Shown here piece after piece: positions 15,262 through 21,998 of a stretch of 64,000 bases of DNA. A program made the position numbers and the translations under genes. Source of the stretch: a virus. The stretch lies in IMG/VR virus record IMGVR_UViG_3300032174_000004, positions 1-64,000 of that record; one strand, written 5' to 3'. Below the pieces are notes generated by a model, which saw only the letters and a program-made list of their open reading frames with translations, made no database searches and had not been told where the DNA came from. How positions within the stretch are numbered: position 1 is the stretch's first letter; each line of letters begins with the position of its first letter.

Positions 15262-16802
15262 GGGGCTTTCTCTTTGTGTTTGGAGCGCCGAATGGTGAGG
15301 TACTTGAGGTAGCGCAGCGTCATAAGAGACGGGGCTGCGGGTTTCGAGTTGCTCCACTCTCGAGGCGGCATCTTCTTGTGCTTGCTCTGGTAGGCATACG
15401 CAGCCCAGCCGGGCTTGTAACCTTTCTCCTGGGCGTACCCAAGCAGCTCCGCGTAGAACGCTCGCTTCACCAACTCCAGCTCTGGCTCGATCTCCTTGAT
15501 GGGCTGGAGTTCGCCATCGACCACTCGGAACTGCTTGGCCGTCTTCTCAAAGTAGTAACCACACTCCGGGCAAGTGAGCGAACCCGAAAAGACCAGCGTG
15601 CATTTCTTGCAGCGCAACCGCAGGATCTCCTCCTTGCGCTTACCCGTCCGCGATCTCCCCTTCCCTTTATGACTGACGTTCTTGATACCCTGCAGGCTCC
15701 AATACCGATCATCCTCAAAATACCCGTGCTCATACACGGCGCCTGAGTGGTCGTTAATGATGAAGTCTTTCTTGCCAGTAGCATTATCGCGCCGCGCCGC
15801 CCGCCCGATCCGCTGCAGATAGCGCACAACGCTCAAGGTCGGATTAGCAAGCACGACACAGCTGACAGCTGGGATGTCGAGCCCGTACGTTGCGAGATCG
15901 ACATTGCACAGAACCTGCGTTTCCCCACTCCCTACCCGATCGAATACCGCATCGCGATAGTGATCGGGAGCGCCTCCATCGCAGTGCTCTGCAGAGACTC
16001 CGACTGCACGAAATTGCTCAGCGAGCCAGATCGACTTCGTCACCGAATTCGCAAAGACGATCGTGCGCCGGTCCGAACAACGCTCCATCCATGTCTCCAC
16101 GATGCCCCCCACAATGGGATCCATCGCAATATCCACGTCTTTTTTGTTGTAATCGTCGGCCGTCTTGCGCGCCTTCTGTAGGTCTGGCCGCGAGGGAGCG
16201 TAGTGGCGCGAAGGCATCAAGAAGCCCTCCTCGATCAACTGCCGCGGCGTCGCTATCTCCAAGAGGCTCTCAAAGCCTATATTGAGCGCGCGCCCATCAT
16301 GCCGGCCTGGCGTCGCAGTGAGGCCGATGATGGTCGCATCCGGGAATAGCTCAATCAGCGATGTCCGTAGCGCAGTGATGTACATGTGGGCCTCGTCGAG
16401 GATCACATAGTCAATCGGCGGCAGCACCAACTTCTGGCGCTTGATAACACGCGAAATCAGGGTATCAACAGAGGCAACCTGCAACTGTGAGTACGGATTC
16501 GTGCTGCGCTCGCTAGCCAAGATCATGTTGTAATCGCCAAAGGCCCACGTATCCAGCTTCTGTGCCGTCTGCCGAAGCAGCTCCTTGCGTGGAGCCATGA
16601 ACATACACGACATGCCACGTTCACGTGCCCGATACAGGAGTTCCATCGCCAACAGCGTTTTGCCCGATCCAGTTGGGGACGCCACCAGAAGCCGCCGTAC
16701 GCGCTCTTGTTCTTTCAATATCCGCTCGATCCCCTCCCCTTGGAATGGCCACAGGGTCCACGGACGACGGCCCGTACCGAGCGAAGAAGCGTTCTGGCTC
16801 AC
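15258..16802 (-). CDS. SF2 DEAD/DEAH-type helicase
   Basis: A 514-residue protein. Walker A ASPTGSGKT at about 41-49, Walker B ILDEAHMY near 135, motif III LTATPG, and motif VI RIGRAARRD near 345 identify a superfamily 2 helicase/translocase. A zinc ribbon (CKKCTLVFSGSLTCPEC) lies near 400-420. An unusual C-terminus of about 100 residues (GYKPGWAAYAYQSKHKK) follows. Phages use such enzymes for replication or recombination. The GTG at 16802 is chosen (GGGA before it); the open frame extends to 16868. It overlaps the upstream gene by 182 bases, so the boundary may be wrong. Confidence 0.85.
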   Translation of the reverse strand: MSQNASSLGTGRRPWTLWPFQGEGIERILKEQERVRRLLVASPTGSGKTLLAMELLYRARERGMSCMFMAPRKELLRQTAQKLDTWAFGDYNMILASERSTNPYSQLQVASVDTLISRVIKRQKLVLPPIDYVILDEAHMYITALRTSLIELFPDATIIGLTATPGRHDGRALNIGFESLLEIATPRQLIEEGFLMPSRHYAPSRPDLQKARKTADDYNKKDVDIAMDPIVGGIVETWMERCSDRRTIVFANSVTKSIWLAEQFRAVGVSAEHCDGGAPDHYRDAVFDRVGSGETQVLCNVDLATYGLDIPAVSCVVLANPTLSVVRYLQRIGRAARRDNATGKKDFIINDHSGAVYEHGYFEDDRYWSLQGIKNVSHKGKGRSRTGKRKEEILRLRCKKCTLVFSGSLTCPECGYYFEKTAKQFRVVDGELQPIKEIEPELELVKRAFYAELLGYAQEKGYKPGWAAYAYQSKHKKMPPREWSNSKPAAPSLMTLRYLKYLTIRRSKHKEKAP

Positions 16803-17160
16803 CGAAATTGTCCCACTGGAATGTAGGTTGATATTGGCCAGGAGGAGAGGGAGGCCCCTCGTAACCACGGACTATTGTTATCCAATAGGCATCATCGCGT
16901 AATAGCGCCCTGAGGAGACGCTCGCGCAGCTCAGGAGTCGTTTTCTTGACGAAGCGAGCGACGACGTGCTGCCCCTCGACTGGCCAGAAGTAGAGCATGG
17001 GATCAAATAAGCGCTCCCACCGCAGGGTGTCTTCCGAGCAGCCCATCCTTTCATCGGTGCACTCTACCCAGATGAGCCGGGGCTCATAGTCCATTCTCAA
17101 CAGCTCATACAGGCGTTTGCCGCCCTCAGGGAAAAGCTGCTTGGGGCGGGGCTCACGCAT
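16621..17160 (-). CDS. hypothetical protein overlapping helicase gene
   Basis: A 179-residue protein starting MREPRPKQLFPEGGKRLY. Residues 1-120 look protein-like (LIWVECTDERMGCSEDTL), with a mixed alpha/beta pattern. The last 60 residues are low-complexity and lie opposite the helicase P-loop in another frame, so the true end may be earlier (frameshift or error). The ATG overlaps the upstream stop by 8 bases. Function unknown. Confidence 0.6.
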   Translation of the reverse strand: MREPRPKQLFPEGGKRLYELLRMDYEPRLIWVECTDERMGCSEDTLRWERLFDPMLYFWPVEGQHVVARFVKKTTPELRERLLRALLRDDAYWITIVRGYEGPPSPPGQYQPTFQWDNFGEPERFFARYGPSSVDPVAIPRGGDRADIERTRARTAASGGVPNWIGQNAVGDGTPVSGT

Positions 17161-17353
17161 GCGAACTGCCCCAGATTTCCTTCGCGTATTCGCGCAACGC
17201 CGCATATACATAGGGTTCCAGCGCAATCCGCTGCTGCCTACCGTCCTTGGTGACCAGCCAAATTTGGTATCCATCAAACGATGCGTACACCGCGTCCCCT
17301 AAGTACACCTCACGCGCTGGCGGCCGTACCCCCACATCAATCTCAGTCGTCAT
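17153..17353 (-). CDS. conserved small phage protein
   Basis: A 66-residue protein. The core YLGDAVYASFDGYQIWLV with a following QRIALEPYVYAAL is a well-conserved phage motif of unknown function, and length is typical. Encoded four bases downstream of the KTSC gene. Confidence 0.8.
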   Translation of the reverse strand: MTTEIDVGVRPPAREVYLGDAVYASFDGYQIWLVTKDGRQQRIALEPYVYAALREYAKEIWGSSHA

Positions 17354-17357
17354 GGCA

Positions 17358-17591
17358 CTAGCCGACTTTCTGAGTCTTGATCGCTGGATCGCGCCGGATG
17401 TGATCGTTGAAGTATTTCCCTTTCGAGTTAGCGAGCATCAGCTGGTCGTGGTGGTTCTTGACGATCTTGTCGTCCTCAGAGGTGTACTGGTAGATACCCC
17501 CTCCAATGAAGCCAATTTCTAACACAGCGGGCGGTCCCTTATCGAAACCCACTGAGTTGATATTGGAGGAGTCGACTGGCTTGCGGATCAT
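17358..17591 (-). CDS. KTSC-domain protein
   Basis: A 77-residue protein. MIRKPVDSSNINSVGFD, a GGGIYQYTSE strand, and ANSKGKYFNDHIRRD match the KTSC domain (Pfam family found alone or fused to nucleic-acid enzymes). Role unclear; likely RNA/DNA-binding or regulatory. ATGA overlap with the 59-residue gene upstream. Confidence 0.85.
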   Translation of the reverse strand: MIRKPVDSSNINSVGFDKGPPAVLEIGFIGGGIYQYTSEDDKIVKNHHDQLMLANSKGKYFNDHIRRDPAIKTQKVG

Positions 17592-17767
17592 GGATGGCCC
17601 TTTGGGTTACGGTCTGTGATGGCGTGATTCGGAACCAGCTTGACGTATGTCGTGCCGAGCCGCTCGAATCTCACACGTGAGCGTTTCGGGTTGCGCTTCA
17701 GGACTTGACCTGGCCACTTCATACGACCGGCCCAGCCGTCTGTATGAACCCAAACCGCATCACTCAT
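17588..17767 (-). CDS. 59-residue basic protein
   Basis: Found by hand translation. ATG at 17767 overlaps the upstream stop and the stop overlaps the KTSC start, both as ATGA. Product starts MSDAVWVHTDGWAGRMKW, is basic, and has beta-strand/turn character suggestive of a small SH3-like fold. Function unknown. Confidence 0.7.
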   Translation of the reverse strand: MSDAVWVHTDGWAGRMKWPGQVLKRNPKRSRVRFERLGTTYVKLVPNHAITDRNPKGHP

Positions 17768-17979
17768 GCTTGTTTCCTAGCCATAAGAAGCGCGGCCTGA
17801 GTGCGGTTGACAACCCCTAACACCCTGAAGATGGCGGTGACGTGAGTTTTCACTGTCTTTTCCGAGCGTCCAAGTTCGAGGGCTATCTCTCTGTTCGTCT
17901 TGCCCTGACAAATGCCAGCGAGCACTCGCTCTTCGTGAGGGGTGAAGGCTCTAGTCGGCTTGTTGCTGCTTGCGTTCAA
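17764..17979 (-). CDS. LuxR-type helix-turn-helix peptide
   Basis: A 71-residue protein consisting almost solely of a GerE/LuxR HTH: FTPHEERVLAGICQGKTNRE, then IALELGRSEKTVKTHV and a C-terminal helix. No receiver or ligand domain is present. TTG start at 17979 overlaps the previous stop (TTGA) with GAGG 9 bases ahead. It lies in the operon behind operator copy c, so autoregulation is possible. It is the best regulator candidate in the window for the repeated operator (inference). Confidence 0.8.
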   Translation of the reverse strand: MNASSNKPTRAFTPHEERVLAGICQGKTNREIALELGRSEKTVKTHVTAIFRVLGVVNRTQAALLMARKQA

Positions 17980-18131
17980 TCCGTAAGATCCTCTGCGGAA
18001 AACAGCCAGCGCAAGAAAGCGTAGAAAAGGATCAATCCGACGACGCCCAGCGCCAGCCAGAAATTCATCAAGCACGCAACCAGGAGAATCGCCGAGAGAC
18101 CGCTGCGGATTATCTCTGCCGCTTTTTTCAT
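17976..18131 (-). CDS. 51-residue membrane protein
   Basis: Found by hand translation. ATG at 18131; start MKKAAEIIRSGLSAILLV, then one long or two short hydrophobic spans (LVACLMNFWLALGVVGLIL). The stop overlaps the TTG of the HTH gene. No Shine-Dalgarno: promoter copy c would begin transcription exactly at this ATG (leaderless). A membrane protein translated together with a HTH peptide may tether or antagonise it (speculation). Confidence 0.65.
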   Translation of the reverse strand: MKKAAEIIRSGLSAILLVACLMNFWLALGVVGLILFYAFLRWLFSAEDLTD

Positions 18132-18137
18132 GGTAGT

Positions 18138-18166
18138 ACTTTAGTCCTTGTTACAGCTTGTTGCAA
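18138..18166 (-). promoter_or_regulatory. promoter with tandem-heptamer operator (copy c)
   Basis: Minus strand: TGCAACA, TGTAACA, ACTAAAG at 10-bp spacing. -35 TTGCAA (18166-18161), 17-bp spacer, -10 TAAAGT (18143-18138). Six bases separate the -10 from the ATG at 18131, so the transcript would be leaderless. The site overlaps the last codons of the 50-residue gene upstream. Confidence 0.65.
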
Positions 18167-18293
18167 GCCCGCTCTCCCTCCTGTTTTGCGCTCTTCTAGG
18201 GTTAGAAGCGACTACCGAGTTCTCTCGCTGCAGAATCGTTGTCTCCAGTCTTCGCAGATCGACTGCGCGGCGGCGCTTGCGTGACTGGTTCAT
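18141..18293 (-). CDS. 50-residue basic hypothetical protein
   Basis: ATG at 18293 overlaps the helicase stop as ATGA. Very Arg-rich (MNQSRKRRRAVDLRRLETT), so it may bind nucleic acid. Its last codons are formed by operator copy c. Support comes mainly from the coupling; it could be a fortuitous frame. Confidence 0.45.
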   Translation of the reverse strand: MNQSRKRRRAVDLRRLETTILQRENSVVASNPRRAQNRRESGLATSCNKD

Positions 18294-19747
18294 TTGCGCT
18301 CTTCTTCCTGGATCAGGATCAGCGAGTGCTTTGCCCTGGTAGTTGCTACATAACAGAGGTTGGCCTCCTGTTGTTTCTGCCAGTCCTGCCGCGCCCACTT
18401 CGCAGGGCACCTGTCGCTGTTGAGCCAGTACACCGTGTCGGCTTCGAGGCCCTTCGCGCGATGGATGGTCGAGAGTACGACTGCCTCCGCAGAACCAGCG
18501 GAGAACAAACGCTCAATGGTCTGCATCAGCTCGCCGATTGTCCTGCTTGTCTCAGGCAACTCGTGTAGCAGGCACAGGATGGTCTCAACCTTGTCATCGA
18601 TCGCTTCCACCTTCGCCTCGTCCCCCTTCGCCCTGGCCTTTTCCTTCTCGCGCGTCCGGTAGGTCTCCAAGTTCGCTTCCAACTCGTTGACCGTCTCCGC
18701 GTGCATCCGCTTGATGAGCGATGTGAGGCCCTGACCAATCTCGCGACCCATGATTCGAGCGGCTCGACCATTGCGCAGCAGCCGGAAGGCGAGCGAGACG
18801 ATCGGCGCCGTAGTCCGGCAGATGATGAGATCATTGGGATTGAAATCAGATGGGCCCCACGCAGTACCGCGCGACTCGACACTGCCCTCTGTCGCGCCAG
18901 GTGCCGCGAGAATGTGGCTCACCCATTGCCTCGCGTGATTCACCACGCTTGTTGGGCAACGGTAGCTCACCGACAGCGGCAAGCGAGTGCACTGAAATTC
19001 AGACGCGATGAGGTTCATGCTGTCGCTGTCAGCACCGCGGAAGCCGTAGATAGCCTGCGCTGGGTCTCCCACCGCCATGATTCGCGACTGAGGAGTTAGG
19101 ATCTTGCGTAGCAGCGCGCGCTGAATAGCATTCGTGTCCTGCGCCTCATCCACGAACGTGAAGTCGTACTTCTGCAGCTCGATCCCATCGCGTACCGCGA
19201 AATAGAGCAAGTCATCGAAGTCGCACAGGTTGGACTTGTTGGACCAGCCGAGAAGCTCGCTCGCGAGCTCCACGGCCGCCTCAATCGTTGCGCCCTTCTT
19301 GTCCAACTGCAATTCGTGGTAGTCGACTAGCTCAAGCCAGTGCTCCGGCAGGTCGGGCAGCAGGCAACCGATCCCGCTCTGGCGGCCGAGGCTGACGAGC
19401 CTTGTGATGAACGGCCCGTACATCTCGGCGCGCGCACCCTCAAGGTTCTCGTTGACCAGCTTGCGCAGCTTGTTCTGTTCGATGTTGCGTACGCCACGGT
19501 CGCGGGTCACGGGCATGAAAGTGAGCGAGTGGAAGGTGCGGGCATTCACGCCGCGTGCCTTCAGCTCCTCAGCGATCGACTTGTTGAAGGCGAGAAGAAG
19601 GCTTGAGCCCTTCGCACGGGCCGAGCACTCCACCAGCGTGGTGGATTTCCCCGACCCCGCCACCGCCTCCACGATGGCATTCCCAGTCCCATTCTCGACA
19701 AAGTCGAAGATCCGTTCTTGGTATGTCGACCAAGTGCGAGTGAGCAT
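18290..19747 (-). CDS. SF1 UvrD/PcrA-type DNA helicase
   Basis: A 485-residue helicase, shorter than cellular UvrD (about 720). Walker A AVAGSGKST at about 28-36, FVDEAQDT near 205, GDPAQAIYGFRGAD near 230, a SYRCPTSV motif, TIHRAKGLE and VATTRAKHS near the end are all in the canonical order. It unwinds DNA during replication or recombination. First gene after operator copy d, with a GGAGGTCTCA leader before the ATG. Confidence 0.9.
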   Translation of the reverse strand: MLTRTWSTYQERIFDFVENGTGNAIVEAVAGSGKSTTLVECSARAKGSSLLLAFNKSIAEELKARGVNARTFHSLTFMPVTRDRGVRNIEQNKLRKLVNENLEGARAEMYGPFITRLVSLGRQSGIGCLLPDLPEHWLELVDYHELQLDKKGATIEAAVELASELLGWSNKSNLCDFDDLLYFAVRDGIELQKYDFTFVDEAQDTNAIQRALLRKILTPQSRIMAVGDPAQAIYGFRGADSDSMNLIASEFQCTRLPLSVSYRCPTSVVNHARQWVSHILAAPGATEGSVESRGTAWGPSDFNPNDLIICRTTAPIVSLAFRLLRNGRAARIMGREIGQGLTSLIKRMHAETVNELEANLETYRTREKEKARAKGDEAKVEAIDDKVETILCLLHELPETSRTIGELMQTIERLFSAGSAEAVVLSTIHRAKGLEADTVYWLNSDRCPAKWARQDWQKQQEANLCYVATTRAKHSLILIQEEERK

Positions 19748-19771
19748 TGAGACCTCCTGTGTGACGTAGCT

Positions 19772-19800
19772 AGCGTAACATGATGTAACAAGGAGTCACA
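19772..19800 (-). promoter_or_regulatory. promoter with tandem-heptamer operator (copy d)
   Basis: Plus strand: CGTAACA, TGTAACA, AGTCACA at 19774, 19784 and 19794. Toward the helicase: -35 GTGACT (19799-19794), 16-bp spacer, -10 TACGCT (19777-19772). Leader of about 18 nt with GGAGGTCTCA. Same inverted layout as copy a. Confidence 0.6.
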
Positions 19801-19804
19801 AGCG

Positions 19805-20008
19805 CTACCGCTCCTCTCCCTTGCGCAGTCCCGCAAGCCATGCTTGCCACATCAACTCAAGCTCGATCCATCGATATTCGCCGCGCCGGTTGTGCGGCGC
19901 GATCACGCTAAACCGATCCTGTTCGTATCCAGGAAAGGCTTTCTCTACCCACTGCTCAAAGTGGGCGCGCGCTACCTCTTCGGAAAAGCCGTCACTGTAT
20001 TCAGCCAT
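19805..20008 (-). CDS. hypothetical protein
   Basis: A 67-residue acidic protein. The ATG at 20008 has GAGGA 6 bases ahead and overlaps the upstream stop by 8 bases; an earlier ATG at 20080 would overlap it by 80. MAEYSDGFSEEVARAHFEQW and a C-terminal MWQAWLAG match a common small phage layout (F-E-x-W ... W-x-A-W-x-A) of unknown function. Confidence 0.65.
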   Translation of the reverse strand: MAEYSDGFSEEVARAHFEQWVEKAFPGYEQDRFSVIAPHNRRGEYRWIELELMWQAWLAGLRKGEER

Positions 20009-20471
20009 CGCGTCCTCGTGCAAAGCAGCAATCGGCCAAAGTAACTTTTTCTTGTTCTGTGAAGTCTCGATATTCGCCAAGGGATTCGTCCCAAGGAGGA
20101 ACTACGCCGCACCAAACGTGCGTAATGGGGTTGGTCGATTCCGCCTGGCGAAGCGGTAACTGATGCTGATCGGAGGAAGAATGTTTGGTAGCGGCAGCAG
20201 ATAACCCAATCTGTCCAGGCCTTTGTGCCAACTTCAGCGCCTCAGTTGGGCTGACTGGCTTCTGGCCATGAGGAGCGCCGAGAATCCACGCGCGACGAGT
20301 TGCAGGCCAGTAGTCCACTCGGCGACGGCCAAATAGCCGAATGTGCATCGGGTAGATGTTCAACATCACGGGTTTTACTCCGCAGTGTTCACCAAGCCGC
20401 TTCAATTCCTGGAAGCAGTTCTCGTTGGCGACTGCTTTCCGTGCCCGTTGTTCAGGTGTGCGCTTCCCCAT
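20001..20471 (-). CDS. hypothetical protein
   Basis: A 156-residue protein (MGKRTPEQRARKAVANENCF). Basic N-terminal helix, central beta-like segment, acidic C-terminus. Leader GAGGGTCTCAATG resembles the operator-gene leaders. Its 5' side is the 430-bp gene-free segment. Not recognised. Confidence 0.65.
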   Translation of the reverse strand: MGKRTPEQRARKAVANENCFQELKRLGEHCGVKPVMLNIYPMHIRLFGRRRVDYWPATRRAWILGAPHGQKPVSPTEALKLAQRPGQIGLSAAATKHSSSDQHQLPLRQAESTNPITHVWCGVVPPWDESLGEYRDFTEQEKVTLADCCFARGRDG

Positions 20472-20478
20472 TGAGACC

Positions 20479-20538
20479 CTCTTACTTTCAATTCACTAGA
20501 AGAGCTTCTTACTCTAACTCTTCTTCTTCTCTTACTCT
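20479..20538. repeat. three pyrimidine-rich direct repeats (YTCTTACTYT)
   Basis: CTCTTACTTT, TTCTTACTCT and CTCTTACTCT start near 20479, 20506 and 20529, spaced 27 and 23 bases. They lie in the leader of the minus-strand gene at 20471 and in the gene-free segment. Could be iterons of an origin or a purine-rich leader on the transcript. Confidence 0.4.
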
Positions 20539-20553
20539 TATCAGGGGGTTTAA

Positions 20554-20650
20554 AGCCCATGGGACGGCAGGGACCACGGAAGGCCCCCCCAAACCCCCCC
20601 AGCCTTTAGCTGGGAGGAGGAAGGCCTCCAGATCCTGCGTCCCATGGGCT
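20554..20650. repeat. 12-bp perfect inverted repeat around a C7-AAA-C7 tract
   Basis: AGCCCATGGGAC (20554-20565) and GTCCCATGGGCT (20639-20650) are exact inverse complements; each also contains the palindrome CCCATGGG. Inside the 73-bp loop are two runs of seven C separated by AAA (20584-20600), G-rich on the minus strand and able to form a quadruplex-like structure. No coding frame is convincing here, so a structural or origin role is likely. Confidence 0.5.
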
Positions 20651-20782
20651 CATGGTCCGTATAGGTTCTTTCGACCGACGACGCACTTATTTAGCCTCGC
20701 ATTGCCGCTACGGTGTGAACCGCCCCCACGAGGACGCACGGCTGTGGAGCTGAGGGGCGGGGAGCGGGGAGCGAATTAGAGG

Positions 20783-20811
20783 TTGCAACAACCTGTAACA
20801 ACGTGCAGAAT
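20783..20811 (+). promoter_or_regulatory. promoter with tandem-heptamer operator (copy e)
   Basis: TGCAACA, TGTAACA, TGCAGAA at 20784, 20794 and 20804. -35 TTGCAA (20783-20788), 17-bp spacer, -10 CAGAAT (20806-20811). It points into a segment with no plus-strand gene, ending at the terminator at 20876; the product could be a small RNA of about 85 nt. Alternatively only the operator, not the promoter, matters here. Confidence 0.5.
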
Positions 20812-20875
20812 CTGGTTCTGCTGGCGTTGCGCCGCCGGCTGACCCGAGCCACTGCTACTCACAGTACTCGGCGTG

Positions 20876-20900
20876 AAACGCCTCCTCTCGGAGGCGTTTT
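20876..20900 (+). terminator. rho-independent terminator
   Basis: AAACGCCTCC-TCTC-GGAGGCGTTT, a 10-bp stem with 4-base loop, followed by T and GCGTTT. A second CGCCTCC at 20910-20916 can pair with the same GGAGGCG, so two mutually exclusive hairpins are possible. Could also end the minus-strand gene at 20905. Confidence 0.65.
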
Positions 20901-20904
20901 GCGT

Positions 20905-21102
20905 TTATACGCCTCCGCTTTCGCTCTCGGCAAGCTTTTTGCGAACGGCCATGTTGATCCAGTGCGTGAGGATTCCAGTCGGAGTCTGGATGATCCGCTC
21001 CTCATGGCCGCAGACGGCGCAGCGGTAATCGTTCTGGATTCGCCCTGATTTCAAGGGGATAGGCTCATGGCGCATGATCTGCCCGCAGTGGTACTCAGCC
21101 AT
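20905..21102 (-). CDS. small zinc-ribbon protein
   Basis: A 65-residue protein. N-terminal MAEYHCGQIMRHEPI and YRCAVCGHEER supply a Cys/His set for one zinc ribbon. Overlaps the upstream gene by 8 bases. Function unknown. Confidence 0.65.
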   Translation of the reverse strand: MAEYHCGQIMRHEPIPLKSGRIQNDYRCAVCGHEERIIQTPTGILTHWINMAVRKKLAESESGGV

Positions 21103-21319
21103 TATTCGGCAGGATCACTTCGAAGGCCGTATCGCCGCAGGGAGCAAAATCTGGATTCGGATCGCCGCGAGCGGCCAGGAATAGCCCTCGGCGGTTGCAG
21201 TCACAGGCCTCATTGCCTTCTGTCCACCGAAACTCGGCCCCCTCATCCCAATCCCCTGGCTCGGAGATAACCGCTTTCTCGCCGTCAGAGCGGCTAATGA
21301 TGGTGACTTCAAAGGTCAT
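21095..21319 (-). CDS. hypothetical protein
   Basis: A 74-residue acidic protein (MTFEVTIISRSDGEKAVISE), with paired Cys in ACDCNRRG and one near the end, and alternating beta-like segments. Not recognised. Confidence 0.6.
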   Translation of the reverse strand: MTFEVTIISRSDGEKAVISEPGDWDEGAEFRWTEGNEACDCNRRGLFLAARGDPNPDFAPCGDTAFEVILPNNG

Positions 21320-21334
21320 TTACTGAAGGAATAA

Positions 21335-21368
21335 CCCGGCCGGGGCAAAATCAGCGAGTCCGGCCGGG
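21335..21368 (-). terminator. hairpin after the His-rich genes
   Basis: CCCGGCCGG and CCGGCCGGG form a perfect 9-bp stem with a 16-base loop. On the minus strand it lies 13 bases after the stop at 21381 and is followed by TTATTCC, so it is a plausible, weak intrinsic terminator. Confidence 0.5.
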
Positions 21369-21380
21369 AGGAAGTCCCAT

Positions 21381-21671
21381 TCAGACTGGGCCGCCTTCCT
21401 GGCCGCCAGGCCCCGCAGCGCCCCCTATACCGGCCGATTGCTCGGCGGCCTCTTCCTGAGGGCTCTCAGCGGCTTCCTCGGCTGGGGAGCCTTCTGCCAT
21501 GCCCGCAGGCATTCCAGACGGGCCTGCGTGGCCGTGGTAAGGATTGGAGGCGTTCTCCTCGTGTTCCCGGGTCCCGATGGAGTGCGCACCCGAATGGTCG
21601 CTGTGGTGAGGCTTATGGCGCCCTGGGTGGCTCTGCCGCGGATGCTTGACGTGGGGGATCTCGTCACTCAT
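21381..21671 (-). CDS. His-rich protein, paralogue 1
   Basis: A 96-residue protein. The first 45 residues hold about ten His (MSDEIPHVKHPRQSHPGRHK then SDHSGAHSIGT); the rest is Gly/Ala/Glu-rich. The segment SDHSGAHSIGTREHE aligns with TDHSGAHVRGTHHHM of the neighbour, so the two are paralogues. Metal binding is likely from composition; biological role unknown. Confidence 0.65.
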   Translation of the reverse strand: MSDEIPHVKHPRQSHPGRHKPHHSDHSGAHSIGTREHEENASNPYHGHAGPSGMPAGMAEGSPAEEAAESPQEEAAEQSAGIGGAAGPGGQEGGPV

Positions 21672-21970
21672 TCCTGGTCTCCCTGGTTGTGGTGGAGCGC
21701 AGGCAGCTCGAGCTTCGTGGGATGCTCCGAGAGATGCATATCGGATTTGCCCTCATTGCCCTTGCGCGAGAAGCCTGGGCTATCGCCAGCCTCCTCGCCA
21801 GCTTCCATGGGTTCGTGCTCGCCGCCCTCGGATTCGGTCAACCCATCGGTCGGAATATGGGCTCGAGACATGTGATGGTGGGTGCCACGAACGTGCGCAC
21901 CTGAGTGGTCGGTGTGGTGGCTCAACGGATGACGGGTGTGGTGGTCGCCCTTGGGCGGTGAGTGCTTCAT
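21668..21970 (-). CDS. His-rich protein, paralogue 2
   Basis: A 100-residue protein starting MKHSPPKGDHHTRHPLSHHT with GGAGATCCC before the ATG at 21970. Over ten His in the first 40 residues, then an acidic stretch (LTESEGGEHEPMEAGEE). ATGA overlap with the first paralogue. Possible metal-binding or virion-associated protein; no family recognised. Confidence 0.65.
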   Translation of the reverse strand: MKHSPPKGDHHTRHPLSHHTDHSGAHVRGTHHHMSRAHIPTDGLTESEGGEHEPMEAGEEAGDSPGFSRKGNEGKSDMHLSEHPTKLELPALHHNQGDQE

Positions 21971-21998
21971 GGGATCTCCAAAGTATGGGAAGGGGGAA

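Noticed and set aside
16621-17160. VRR-NUC nuclease before the helicase
   Set aside because: The position is typical for VRR-NUC in phages, but the needed acidic/Lys motif set is not visible.
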